Shown piece by piece: positions 12,124 to 24,456 of a stretch of 64,000 nt of DNA; position 1 is the first letter of the stretch; every line of letters starts with the position of its first letter. Location: NCBI GenBank assembly GCA_027422505.1, contig JAPQWV010000001.1:1302001-1366000 (forward strand), in the 5' to 3' direction. The position numbers and the translations under genes were made by a program. This DNA is from Craterostigma plantagineum. Its lineage: Eukaryota; Streptophyta; Magnoliopsida; Lamiales; Linderniaceae. The notes under the pieces are model-generated. The model saw only the letters and a list, made by a program, of their open reading frames with translations. It was not told the DNA's origin and did not search any database.

Positions 12124-12708
12124 TCTCTTGTATGCTCTGTTTTTGGATCTCTGAGTATTGTTGGTGGAGACCTACCCTGTTTTCTTCAGTTATGAATGGA
12201 TGTGGAAGTAACTTCGCAATATATTATTGAATCTTTTTCTTGTTCGAGTTATAAATAATATAGTATGTATATGCTTCTCATCGATATATGACCTAAGTTA
12301 CGTCTTGATCTTTGCTTGAATTTCAGTAGAAAATAATTTTGTGAAAGTTAGTTGACCCATTAATCTTCCAGGATTTTCATAATAAATGGTCAGATTTGTG
12401 TATAAAATATAATTTAATTACGAAGATAAGACATCGAATAGTTGTAGTAAAACAACACGTGATGTCACGCGCCTGTACCGCGCTTGGTCAACCCAGCAGG
12501 CCTTTTCAACGCGGATTGTTTTGAATCAGCGTATAAAATAAGATAGAACAAAAACTTCGAGGAAGAAAGAAACCCCTCCGTTACCCCCACAATTCACATT
12601 TCATTTCAACTGTCAAGAACGACGACGATAGGTTGGTTTTGCTCGGATATTCCGTATTCGTCTCATTTGCAGTTACGTTCGCTGGATTACGAATCCTAGG
12701 TTTGGAGG
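12124..12708. other. Intergenic DNA between caprin-like and ALA3 genes
   Basis: It probably holds the 3' UTR of the upstream gene, then a short promoter. ACACGTGATG near 12460 contains a G-box core. The final ~100 bases before 12709 are probably the ALA3 5' UTR. I see no coding sequence. Confidence 0.5.
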
Positions 12709-15700
12709 ATGGCCGGTTGGAGGGGATCTAACGGCGGAGACGGCGGCGGATCTCCGACGACGGCTTCGACGTCTCGTACAGTCCGTCTAGGGAAGGTTCA
12801 GCCGCAAGCACCGGGTCATAGGACAGTGTTTTGCAACGATCGGGAAGCTAACGCCTTAGCAAAGTTCAAGGTTCTGTTCAATTTTTCATCTTTTGTGTCT
12901 TCTAATTGTGATGTAAATGGGGGGGATAATTACAGAAGTCTCCTGTAATCCAAAGTTCTCGAGTTATGGGACGTATGTGCTATATGAAGTGAAATGGTTA
13001 AGTTATATGTTGAAGCCTAAGAATTGGCAAAACGGAGCATTTTATGGGGTATTGGCGTGTTCAGATATTTTGGTTTTATAGGTGTGATCTAGTTCATTCT
13101 TTGAATTACGGACATATTGTAGAGTGTACTCAATTTATCATTTGCGAAAAGTTTTGTCGAATCTTGATTGCCTGACAAGAGGATTGGCGTCGATATGCCA
13201 GTGCTCATTTTCCTAAAACACTGGATCGAGTTTAATTATGCCCTCTAAGGACTGTGTTCTATTGAATTTTCAAGGGCAGTTTGTTATGTTAAATGATTTT
13301 TTATGTACTTACTAGATTATTTGGTTTGTACCTTGGTCAGCTGTGCAATTGTTCCGTTGTTCTGCTTATGCGTATATATCCATAGATGGTGACTTAATTG
13401 GTGCGGTGATTGATTTTCAGGGCAACTCTGTGTCGACTACGAAGTATGATGTCCTAACATTTCTGCCCAAGGGGCTATTTGAACAGGTTAGTATCTGTTA
13501 GCATATAATCACTAGAATCAGTATGACACAAGGCAGTCCCAATAACAAAATTTATACTTCTTTTTCTTGCTGAAGAAAGTGATTGATTTTACTACTTCTT
13601 GAGGCTTAGGCCTCCTCCTAGTATGCTTGAGTGAAAAGTTGTAGGGCATAGAACAGAAACGTTTCAATCAGTAACCTGTGTGTTTGTGATCCAGCTATTT
13701 AAAATAATTGCTTCCCCCTCTGAGGGGTCGGCAGAGGACAATTTGTGTAAATGTCGCATGTCAATTTGGTTCATTATTATCACCTGGATTTTACCATTTT
13801 TGTTAATTTGCCTGACTTTTTAAATTTTATACTGACAGTTCAGGCGGGTGGCTAACCTATATTTTCTGATGATATCGATCTTATCATGCACTCCAGTCAG
13901 GTATGTTGTCACGACAGAGTCTAACCTTATCTTTATGTCCAAGCTTTCTGCACATAGTATGCTGATGAGTTAGAGCATGCTTATCAATACATAAATTGCT
14001 TTGAAATCTTCACGATGATGTATACTTGCAATATGGATCAGTCTAATCTTCACAAACTATTTTTACCTAACGCAAATTTGGCTACCTTTCCCTCGAAGAA
14101 AACACTAATTCGGAGAAGGCTGACATTGGAGTTTAACTGACTGATCTGATGGTGTGTCCTTTTCTTCTTTAAGCATTTGAAGTTGGAGCTGATGATATTT
14201 TGCTTTGTTTCAGTCCTGTAAGTCCCATCACGAACGTGCTTCCGCTATCTCTGGTGCTTTTCGTTTCTCTTGTAAAAGAAGCTTGGGAGGATTGGGTGAG
14301 TATAAGTTTGCTTTCTACAAAATGAAACCCGTGAACATTTCATCTCTGATTTTGCTTACTGTTATCCAATTCCATCATGCAAGGCAGAAACGTTACAAAA
14401 ACGACCTGACGATTAATAACTCCTCCATAGAAGTTTTGCAAGATCGGAAGTGGGTGTCTATCCCTTGGAAGAAGCTCCAGGTTGGAGATGTTGTTCGGGT
14501 ATGTTTGGTTGCTTTTATTGTTTCAAGCTCGCTGAAATCACAGACACCATTTTATATATACAGTATTGGCTTTTGCTGAAACCACATGTTTCTTTCTGAT
14601 CATAGGTGAAGCAAGATGGGTTCTTTCCAGCCGATTTACTGTTACTTGCCAGCACTAATCCTGATGGTGTTTGCTATGTTGAGGTTTCCGCTGTTTATCC
14701 CCTTATAATTTATGCGATGTTATCTTCTTTGAAACCTTCATTTTGCAGACAATTAAAACATACTTTGTTTTTTATCTATTCCGATGTACTTTGTTGACGG
14801 TTGCCTCGTGATGTTCTGCAGACTGCAAATCTTGATGGTGAAACTAACTTGAAGATTAGGAAAGCCTCAGAAAAGACGTGGGATTATGTAACCCCGGAGA
14901 AAGTCTCGGAATTCAAAGGTGTTGCAACTTATTCTTTGACTAACGATTGGTATCTTTTGTTGTGTTTTTCCGGTTCATATAATGGTATTATAGCACGAAG
15001 AGATCGAGAGAAATCAGTTAGTGCAGTCTCAATATTTTTAAATCTTCTTTTGTGCCTTGTCCAAAAATTTGTGGATCCAATGCCACATGTCGTGGAGGAT
15101 TAGCCTTGATGTTGTTCAAAATGGAAAACTGCATATGCTTGAGCCATATATATTAAACTCCTGAAAAGCATCTGCGATCAACCGGAATATCCTAATGACA
15201 TATATAACGGAAAATTTTGCTTTCTAAGAGTTTTTGCCACATGTTTCATGATCATTAACTGGGAAATAATCTTTTGTAGCAGTCATTGAGTGATTATTAT
15301 TTTTCATTGCATGCAGGTGAAGTACAATGTGAGCAGCCAAATAATTCTCTTTATACCTTCACTGGAAACTTGGTTCTCAATAAGCAAACGTTACCTCTCA
15401 GTCCCAGCCAACTTCTTTTGCGGGTATAATACTGATTAGATCTCTCTATCTAATGTCTCAACTCACATTCACTAATGAAACATTCAATATGGTACTACTG
15501 TTCTTTTAGTTGTTCAAATGACCTAATGCGGCTTAAACATAAAATAGTCTCCTCTCATAGCATTTTTCCTTCAACTCTACTAAACTCTCCTACTTGCTTT
15601 CAGGGCTGTAGCCTAAGAAACACCGAATATATAGTTGGTGCTGTCATCTTCACTGGACATGAAACAAAGGTTCGCCTCTTTGTTCCCAGTATTTAAGTTG

Positions 15701-18700
15701 CTGTTTCTTCTCTTTTTGATTTGTTTCATAATTTGAAAGTGATAAATCGTCAACCGGAAGTTGAAAATTATTGGCTTTTTTAACTATATTTTTTATCCGT
15801 AGCTGTATCTTTTTTTTTTATCACAAATAAATAGTATTGGTTGTGTAAATGGCAGGTTATGATGAACTCTATGAAAATTCCTTCGAAAAGAAGCACCTTG
15901 GAGAAAAAACTTGATAAGCTCATCCTTACACTTTTCTGTGTTCTGTTCTGCATGTGTGTTTTGGGCGCCATTGGCAGGTAAAGCCGCTCCCTTTTGACAT
16001 CTTGTTTAGAAACGGTGCGACTATTTAGCACTGTGCCACTCTATAATGAAAACTTGTTCCTTGTTACTTTTCAGCGGTGTATTCATAAATCGCAAGTATT
16101 ACTATTTGCGATTCGACAGCTCAGAGAAGCAGTTCGATCCTAGCAATAGATTTGTGGTGAGAACACTCTTTTGTGTGTGTACAATCATATTCAATTTACT
16201 TTTCTTTTTCCAAAACGTTTCTTCGGTTTTTGTAGGTTGCTGTTTTGACGTTTTTTACACTGATAACGCTCTATTCACCAATCATCCCGATCTCTCTCTA
16301 TGTCTCCGTTGAGGTATATTGTCACGCATTTTTCGTTTGTTTTTATGGTGTCATCCTATGGCAACGTATTTTGCTCATTTTATTGCAGATGATTAAATTC
16401 ATTCAATCCACTCAATTCATCAACAATGATTTACATATGTACCATGTGGAGAGCAACACCCCTGCTTTGGCCCGGACGTCGAATTTGAATGAGGAACTTG
16501 GGCAGGTGAGATTTGCATGTTGAAGTTCTCTGTGCCATTGATTGAGCTGGGCCGGATGTTCTGTAAATGAATGTCTAGTTATGCAATGCGGTTTTTTGAT
16601 CGTTGTTACACATCCGTATGATATAATTGTTTGTTATGTATGCTTTTTGCTCATTTAAGAATAATATGAAATCTGATTACCGTTTCATCCTCACAGGTGG
16701 AGTACATTTTCTCTGACAAAACTGGAACTTTGACCAGAAATTTGATGGAATTTTTCAAATGCTCAATTGGAGGGGAAGTTTATGGTACTGGTGTCAGTGA
16801 GATAGAGATGGGAACCGCTAAAAGGATGGGGGTAAAAGTTGAGGCGAGTTATCTGCTATGTGATTGCTAGTAAAATTTGTTAGTGTAGCGGTGTCACTTG
16901 TCTTGATTTCATGACTTCAAATCTTTAGCCCCAGAAGCAACCAACTGCAGCACGTGAAAAGGGATTCAACTTTGATGATGCGCGGCTAATGCGAGGTGCT
17001 TGGAGGAATGAACCTAATCCTGAATCTTGCAAAGTAGGTCATGTAATTAAAAGTAATATACGGGTCAGTTGCACCAAATTAAAATAAAACTATCCATGCT
17101 GCCACACCTTTTTGCATATATGAGTCCTCATGAAGAGTTCTTTCAAGCATCGGAATAATTAAATTATTTATCATTTAATCGTATTGTGCACTGATGAGGT
17201 AGTCATCTTCGTTATTTTGTGTAGGAATTCTTCAGGTGCCTTGCCATTTGTCATACTGTCCTTCCTGAAGGCGAAGAAACCCCTGAAAAGATCCGATATC
17301 AAGCTGCATCTCCTGATGAAGCTGCTTTGGTTACAGCAGCAAAAAATTTTGGCTTCTTTTTCTACAAGTACGAGGTTTTGTATTGGTAGTTGCTGCCGTC
17401 ATTTTATATTTTTGCTTGAAAAGAGATCATATGACTTAACGGCAGGCGTTCGCCAACGACAATATATGTTCGTGAGTCACATGTCGAGAAGATGGGACAG
17501 GTTAAGGATGTTCCATATGAAATTTTGAATGTCCTTGAGTTTAACAGGTAGGCAGTCTATATGGTAGAATTATCTAAATCTACTATCTGCTGACACATTG
17601 ATTGAATTACTTTTTCTGAATGGTGCAGTACCAGGAAGCGCCAGTCTGTTGTATGTCGCTACCCAGATGGTAGACTTGTTCTCTACTGCAAGGTTTCCTC
17701 AGGACACTCAAAACTCTTTCGAAAATTGTTTGCTGGTAAATAATATAGTAGATTTTTTTTTTACAATCTTGAAGGGAGCAGATACTGTGATATACGAAAG
17801 ACTAGCTGATGGTGGCAACGAATTGAAGAAAATAAGTCGAGAGCACTTGGAGCAGTTTGGGGCTTCTGGGTTACGTACCCTTTGTCTTGCATATAGAAAT
17901 TTGAATCCCGATGCTTATGAGAGTTGGAATGAGAAATACATTCAGGCGAAATCTGCTTTGCGGGATAGGGAGAAAAAATTAGACGAGGTACGTTGCAGTT
18001 CCTCATATTGGACTTTGGTTTGTCCTCGAAGCAGCTAGTTTATACTCCCCTTCTTTAGTTTCGACGAATTTTCTGTTGGTATCTTTTGGTTTCTATCAAA
18101 CTTCTATATTGATTGATGTTTGCCTGATTCAATCTAAAAGATATTGTCTTTGTATAATGAAAATGAATATTATTTCAGGTTTCTGAACTAATTGAGAAGG
18201 AACTTATCTTGATTGGCTGTACTGCCATTGAAGACAAGCTTCAGGAGGGTGTGCCTACATGTATTGAGACCTTATCTCGAGCTGGAATCAAGATTTGGGT
18301 TTTGACTGGAGACAAGATGGAAACAGCTATAAATATTGCTTATGGTACTACAGTTAATGTGTTATTTGATAGCGATCACTCTAAAACTCCTTCTAATGCC
18401 CGTCTTCTCTTCAGCATGCAAGCTTATAAATAACAGCATGAAGCAATTCATATTGACTTCCGAAACCGATTCCATAAGAGAAATCGAAGATAGGGTATGT
18501 TAAAATTATCTTCACGCGTTTAAATCTCTTAAGTATATATTATGATTCTGATTTCCCACTTAATGGTAGGGTGATCAAGTAGAACTTGCTCGATTTATGA
18601 AAGAGATGGTGAAGAATGAGCTTAGAAAATATAATGAGGAAGCCCAACACTATCTCAGCTCAGTATCAAGACCAAAATTGGCACTTGTGATTGATGGCAA

Positions 18701-20560
18701 GTGTTTGATGTATGCATTGGATCCCAGTCTACGAGTGCAGCTCCTAAATTTGAGTTTGAATTGTAGTGCTGTCGTGTGCTGCCGAGTTTCTCCGCTACAG
18801 AAGGCGCAGGTTAGATTCCTGATTCGATCTTGACGTTTCACATTTCATATGTTATCTTGAAGGCTTGAATTAGCATAATAAAGATCATCAAGACATTTCT
18901 GTCAGACTTGACAACGTTGGATATTTTAGATGTATTAAGTTGGGAGTTTTGTTCATTTTGAAAATCCTTCCGCTATACCTTAACATAAGAGACGAGAGTT
19001 TCAATAACATTACACGTTTGTCAGAGAGGTGACGCAATCAGGTTTTTTCTGCTTACAGGTGACAAGCTTAGTTAAGAAGGGAGCAAAGCGCATCACCCTC
19101 GGCATAGGTGACGGTGCTAATGACGTCAGCATGATTCAGGCTGCTCACGTCGGGATTGGAATTAGTGGTCAAGAAGGTATGCAAGCTGTTATGGCAAGTG
19201 ATTTTGCCATAGCACAGTTTCGCTTTCTGACGGACTTACTGCTCGTGCACGGTCGTTGGTCATATCATAGGATATGCAAGGTTTGTATCATATTAATCCA
19301 TCACCATATAATGTTAAGATTTTGCATCCTCAGAAATATCAAGCTTCTAAATCTACCCACAGGTCGTAACATACTTCTTCTACAAGAACTTAATGTTTAC
19401 CCTCACCCAATTCTGGTTCACCTTCAGAACCGGCTTTTCGGGCCAAAGGTTCTACGACGATTGGTTTCAGTCTCTCTATAATGTTATCTTCACAGCTTTG
19501 CCTGTTATCATTATCGGTCTTTTCGACAAGGTACAAAAAATAGATATGTTCACTGTTCTAACACTAGTTATTCAGTGCCCTACTTTTTTAATCTCTGTTT
19601 TTTCGCATCTTCAGGACGTTAGTGCTTCACTTTCCAAAAAATACCCCGAGCTATACAAGGAAGGAATAAAGAACGTATTCTTCAGATGGAGGGTCGTCGC
19701 GACCTGGGCTTTTTTTGCGATTTACCAGTCGTTAGTTCTGTACTACTTCGTCGTTGCTTCGAGCAACAGGGCGATGAACTCTTCTGGGAAGATGTTTGGG
19801 CTTTGGGACGTGAGCACGATGGCCTTCACGTGCGTCGTGGTGACTGTGAACTTACGTCTGTTGATGATGTGCAATACTATCACAAGGTGGCACCACATCA
19901 GCGTTGGTGGAAGCATATTGGCTTGGTTCTTATTCGTCTTCATATATTCTGGCATCGTCTTGCCTAAGGAACAAGTAAGGTTTTTTCTTTCGCACCGTAA
20001 CAAAAGTTCCCCCCACAAAATCATTCCAAATTCCAATCTGTTTCTATGGCAGGAAAACATATACTTTGTCATTTACGTCATCATGAGCACTTTCTACTTC
20101 TACTTCACTCTCCTCCTCGTCCCCATCGCTGCTTTGTTCGTTGACTTCATATACCTCGGGTTGGTTCTTGCATGCTATTATCCCTTCGATAAGTAGTCCT
20201 TTCTCATATCTATTAGAATATATCTTTCATGATTGAATGTGGTTCATCAGGGGTCAACGCTGGTTCTTTCCATATGACTATCAAATCGTTCAAGAAATCC
20301 ACCGACACGAAGTAGACGACAGCAGAATTGGATTGCTTGAAATTGGGAATAATAATAACCTCAGCCCAGACGAAGCTCGAAGCTATGCTATAATGCAACT
20401 TCCCGGGCAAAAATCGAGGCACACCGGCTTTGCCTTTGATTCTCCTGGATATGAGTCTTTCTTTGCGTCGCAGGCGGGCGTTTACGTACCTCAGAAAGCG
20501 TGGGACGTGGCTCGCAGAGCGAGCATGAGGAGTCGACCCAAGGCACCGGCCAAGAACTGA
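12709..20560 (+). CDS. ALA3: P4-type ATPase, phospholipid flippase, ALA3 type
   Basis: It flips aminophospholipids across Golgi/secretory membranes, driven by ATP and usually with an ALIS (CDC50) subunit. I place 27 exons: 12709-12870, 13421-13486, 13839-13900, 14214-14295, 14388-14498, 14606-14683, 14822-14918, 15317-15423, 15604-15669, 15856-15977, 16075-16156, 16236-16313, 16389-16505, 16697-16843, 16929-17033, 17225-17367, 17446-17547, 17629-17692, 17775-17987, 18179-18344, 18415-18494, 18570-18809, 19059-19280, 19363-19530, 19615-19974, 20053-20159, 20251-20560. All phases agree and give 1218 residues, close to the Arabidopsis length. Visible motifs are actuator DGET at 192-195, phosphorylation DKTGT with Asp417, and hinge GDGAND at 847-852. 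The C-terminal membrane segments are present. The intron after 16843 begins with GC. The protein appears full length. Confidence 0.96.
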
Positions 20561-20867
20561 TTTTCGTGTTTGTACAAAACGGATTCTTTTTTGTCCTTTT
20601 TGTTTTCTTACATCAGTTTAAACAGAAACGTTTGTAGAATCCAATAGATTATGTGTATTATATATCTTCCTTCTCCCACAGTGTAGTAATATCATTTATT
20701 GTAAACATTCATAGAAGAATTCCCTCTCATTGTATTATTTATCTTCATGCTCCTTTTTGTTCCTTAAAACAAAACAGACTGCAAAACTATGGTAGATATA
20801 TATAAATAAAATCATTTGTGTTTTTATTTAATAATAATTTACTATTAATGTGCACTTCAAACAAGAA
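20561..20867. other. ALA3 3' flank
   Basis: AT-rich sequence with AATAAA-like signals, probably ALA3 3' UTR and spacer before the tRNA gene. Nothing else is seen. Confidence 0.5.
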
Positions 20868-20938
20868 GCGCATCTGGTGTAGTGGTATCATAGTACCCTC
20901 CCACGGTACTGACCGGGGTTCGATTCCCCGGATGCGCA
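20868..20938 (+). tRNA. tRNA-Gly (anticodon CCC)
   Basis: A complete 71-base cloverleaf. The acceptor arms GCGCATC and GATGCGC pair over 7 bp, followed by discriminator A. The D-arm carries the A box TGGTGTAGTGG. The anticodon stem GTACC/GGTAC encloses the loop CTCCCAC with anticodon CCC at 20900-20902. The T arm has GGTTCGATTCC as B box. There is no intron and no encoded CCA, as is normal for nuclear plant tRNA genes. A long T run follows as Pol III terminator. Confidence 0.97.
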
Positions 20939-20945
20939 TTTCTTC

Positions 20946-20957
20946 TTTTTTTTTTTT
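20946..20957 (+). terminator. RNA polymerase III terminator of tRNA-Gly
   Basis: Twelve consecutive T residues begin 8 bases after the tRNA 3' end, far above the minimum needed for Pol III termination. More T runs follow. Confidence 0.85.
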
Positions 20958-21646
20958 GTTTCTTTTTTTGTTTTAATGTTTAAACCGTTTCATGATTAAT
21001 CGGCAAATTATGTATGCTTCATTGATTGATGTTGTTGATGATGCTTCATTTCGTATTATTGACTTCCATGCATGCTCAATCATTATTTGCGTTGTAACTA
21101 AGCTATATAATATACAAACGTATATTTTTTACGTTGGCAGTGGTCACGTGAAGGAAAAGGCTAATAATACTGTCCATAACATATTTATATATCTTGTTTG
21201 GCTCCGAAATTATATCATATATGTAATGTAGCCATGCCAACGAAAAGACACCTTTGCTCAGCTGTTGCGAAACAAATCTATGATTAACGGATATGATTTA
21301 CCATATAATTAAGCACATATTTTCTCCAGATATATCTTGAGCTGGTGATCGAATTTCATAGGTTGTTTTGAATAGATGTCAAAATATAATTTATCGAACT
21401 TTGACCCATGGCGAATTCGTAAATAAATAGAACCTCAAGGGCTATAGTTGCTATTCTGTACTTCGTTTGTTCATCTTCTTCTTCCTTAAATTAATTACTT
21501 ATTTAATCGATCTCATTCACTCTTTCTTCTACTCCTAACCTTACCATCTCAAACCTTAAAAAAAAGACATTTTTGCTTCACTACACACATCTTCATATTG
21601 ATAGTAATTTCCGTTAGAAAAATCCATAATTAAAAAAGAGCTAAAA
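20958..21646. other. Intergenic DNA and KLCR promoter region
   Basis: AT-rich, with no supported gene. The last ~150 bases are rich in CT and probably form the promoter and 5' UTR of the gene at 21647. Confidence 0.5.
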
Positions 21647-23836
21647 ATGCCAGGCTTGGTCTCCGTCAAGACTCCACCTGACGCGCCACCACTGAGCGTC
21701 TCAGTTCCCACCAATTCCACCCCACAAACGCCCATCAGATCGAACTCGCCGGCCACGCGCCTCCGCCCCGCGTCCCCATCCCCTTCAACCTCACGCTCCA
21801 GGAAAACCCCGACCAAATCCCCACCCGAAAAGACCCTTCTACCCTCTCCCTCGTCTACGCCCCTCGACAACCCCGATCTCGGTCCTTTCCTCCTCAAACT
21901 CGCCCGTGACACAATCGCCTCCGGCGACTCGCCCTCCAAAGCCCTCGACTACGCCCTGCGCGCCGCCGCGAGCTTCGAGATATGCTCGAGCCCCAACGGC
22001 GAACCGAGTCTGGACCTAGCCATGAGCCTCCACGTGGTGGCGGCGATCTACTGCAGCTTGGGCCGGTTCGACGACGCCGTGCCGGTTCTCGAGAGGGCCG
22101 TGAAAGTCCCAGATCTATCTCTTGGCGCCGATCACGCGCTCGCCGTATTCTCAGGGTGGATGCAGTTGGGCGATACGAAGAGCATGCTCGGCGAGGTTGA
22201 GAAGAGCATTGACTGCTATAACGAAGGTTTGAAGGTTCAGATTGATGCTCTAGGCGACGGAGATCCGAGGGTCGCCGAGACTTGCAGGTTATTTCCGTCA
22301 TTTCCCTCTTTTTTTTCCGGCCAGATCTTAGTCTGAGAAGTTTCAAGTCAGTTACCATAGTAGATGAGTAAAACATAGCACTTTTTCCAAGTTTCCCAGG
22401 TTTTGATATATAGATTTAAGCCAGGATATACCGAATTTTCTTTCAGATACTTGGCTGAAGCCCATGTCCAAGCTATGCAGTTCGACGAAGCAGAGAACTT
22501 ATGCAAGAAAACCCTCGAAATCCACCGCGTCCATAGCCCGCCAGCATCCCTCGAGGAAGCAGCAGATCGAAGATTAATGGCTCTCATATGCGAAGCAAAA
22601 GGAGACTACGAAGCTGCCTTAGAGCACCTCGTCCTCGCAAGCATGGCCATGATAGCAAACGGGCAAGAAAACGAGGTTGCTTCCATCGACGTAAGCATAG
22701 GAAACATCTACACTTCGCTGACTCGCTTCGACGAGGCTGTTTTCTCCTACCAAAAAGCCCTAACAGTATTCAAATCCTCGAAAGGAGACAACCACCCATC
22801 CGTCGCATCTGTCTTCGTACGCCTGGCCGACCTTTATTACAAAACGGGTAAGTTGAGAGAGTCGAGATCGTACTGCGAAAACGCCCTTAGGATATACTCA
22901 AAGCCCATCCCAGGCACAAGCCCTGAAGAAATCGCTGGCGGGCTGACCGAAATTTCTGCCATCTACGAACTGTTCAACGAGCCAGAGGAAGCACTGAAGC
23001 TCTTGCAGAGGGCCTTGAAAATGCTGGAAGATAAGCCTGGACAGCATAGCACCATTGCAGGGATAGAAGCTCGAATGGGCGTAATGTTCTACATGGTAGG
23101 AAAGTACGACGAATCGAGGAGCTCGTTTGAGAACGCTGTGGCAAAACTGAGGGCGAGCGGTGAGAGAAAGTCTGCATTTTTCGGGGTTGTCTTGAATCAG
23201 ATGGGATTGGCCTGCGTTCAGCTGTTCAAGATCGATGAAGCTGCTGAGCTATTCGAACAAGCGAGGGAAATCTTGGAGCAAGAATGTGGGCCCTGCCATC
23301 AGGACACACTCGGCGTGTATAGCAACCTTGCAGCTACTTATGATGCTATGGGAAGGTAACTAATCGAACTAAGATATAGCAAATAAGCCATAATATAATA
23401 CAGGCGTTAAAGTAGTTTCTTGGTAATAAAACCATGATGCTATGGGAAGGTAACCGATCAAGTAGTTAGTTATGATGCTATGGGAAGGTAGTTAATCGAA
23501 CTAAGATAGCAGTTAAACCATAATATAGGCGTTGAAGTAGTTTCTTGGTAATAAAAAGAACACATCTTTTTTACTGACGATCGAAGTTGCAGAATTGAGG
23601 ATGCAATAGAGATTCTTGAGTATGTGCTCAAGCTTAGGGAGGAGAAATTGGGAACGGCGAATCCCGACTTTGACGATGAGAAGAAGAGATTGGCCGAGCT
23701 GCTGAAAGAGGCTGGAAGATCAAGAAGTAAGAAGGCGAAATCGCTGGAGAATCTCATCGATCCAAACTCGAAAAGGGGTGCTGCGAAGAAGGAGACGACT
23801 GCTAGGAAGTGGTCTGCTTTTGGGTTTAGGAGCTGA
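21647..23836 (+). CDS. KLCR1: Kinesin-light-chain-related TPR protein (KLCR/CMU type)
   Basis: Three exons (21647-22287, 22447-23355, 23593-23836) join in phase to 597 residues. The N-terminus starts MPGLVSVKTPPDAPPL, which I recognise from Arabidopsis KLCR1/CMU1, and continues as a Pro/Ser/Thr-rich disordered region of about 75 residues. The remainder is a series of TPR helices in the kinesin-light-chain arrangement (for example LAEAHVQAMQFDEAENLCKK). The C-terminus is basic and Ser-rich. In Arabidopsis these proteins bind cortical microtubules and hold them against lateral displacement by moving cellulose synthase complexes. That role is inferred here by family. The second intron repeats the exon-end sequence including its splice donor; see findings. 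Confidence 0.93.
23339..23495 (+). repeat. Direct repeats copying a splice-donor segment within KLCR intron 2
   Basis: The end of exon 2 plus donor (TATGATGCTATGGGAAGGTA) occurs three times: at the real junction (about 23339), near 23433 and near 23471. The first and third copies also share the following TTAATCGAACTAAGATA-type sequence and a downstream GTAGTTTCTTGGTAATAAAA block. The middle copy is partial. This looks like local tandem duplication. Confidence 0.9.
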
Positions 23837-24456
23837 ATTTGAGATTTTTGGGTTTATGGTTTTTATCTGCTGCTCAAGTTTCGGTGCCCATTTCTTTGTT
23901 GGTTGTTTGTTTGTTTGTTATATCGCATTCTTACACATTGTGTTGTGATCTTCTATCGTCCATCTTATATGCATTCTTGTCCCTTGTACATTGTGATATG
24001 ATGTCGCTGTATTTCTTTCCTCGTGTTTGATTATGTAATATATTCGTCCCAAGATTTGCATTAATATCATGCACATACCAAATAACCTCATCATTATATC
24101 AGCGACGCAAGCAATCAAAGGATCGTTTCACTACCTTTCCTCTTTATGTACATCTTATTTTTATGCAAGTCAACCATTTTTATTATAATTTAGGATACTC
24201 ATTCAATAACTTCAAGTCTAGAAGGGATTGTTTCAAAATGGGAAGAAAGGTTTAAAACTTGAACCCTCGTATGATCCAAACTATATATGGACATTGACCA
24301 TTCTTTCTCATTTCTTGCCAAGACAATGGGCTGGCTTGTCGTTATTGGGCCGATTACCAAACGCAAGCCCAATTTACATTTTCTTTTTTTCTTTTTCCTT
24401 ATTTGCTGCAAGAAAATGAAATGTAGGAAGAAGAAGACTGTAATATCATGAAGCCT
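23837..24456. other. Convergent intergenic region between KLCR and ABIL
   Basis: It holds the 3' flanks of two genes pointing at each other. No coding region is supported. The open frames here are short and uninformative. Confidence 0.55.

Noticed and set aside
21894..22376. A 160-residue frame antisense to KLCR exon 1
   Set aside because: Arg/Ser-rich shadow of a GC-rich exon, with no homology I recognise. The sense frame matches KLCR.
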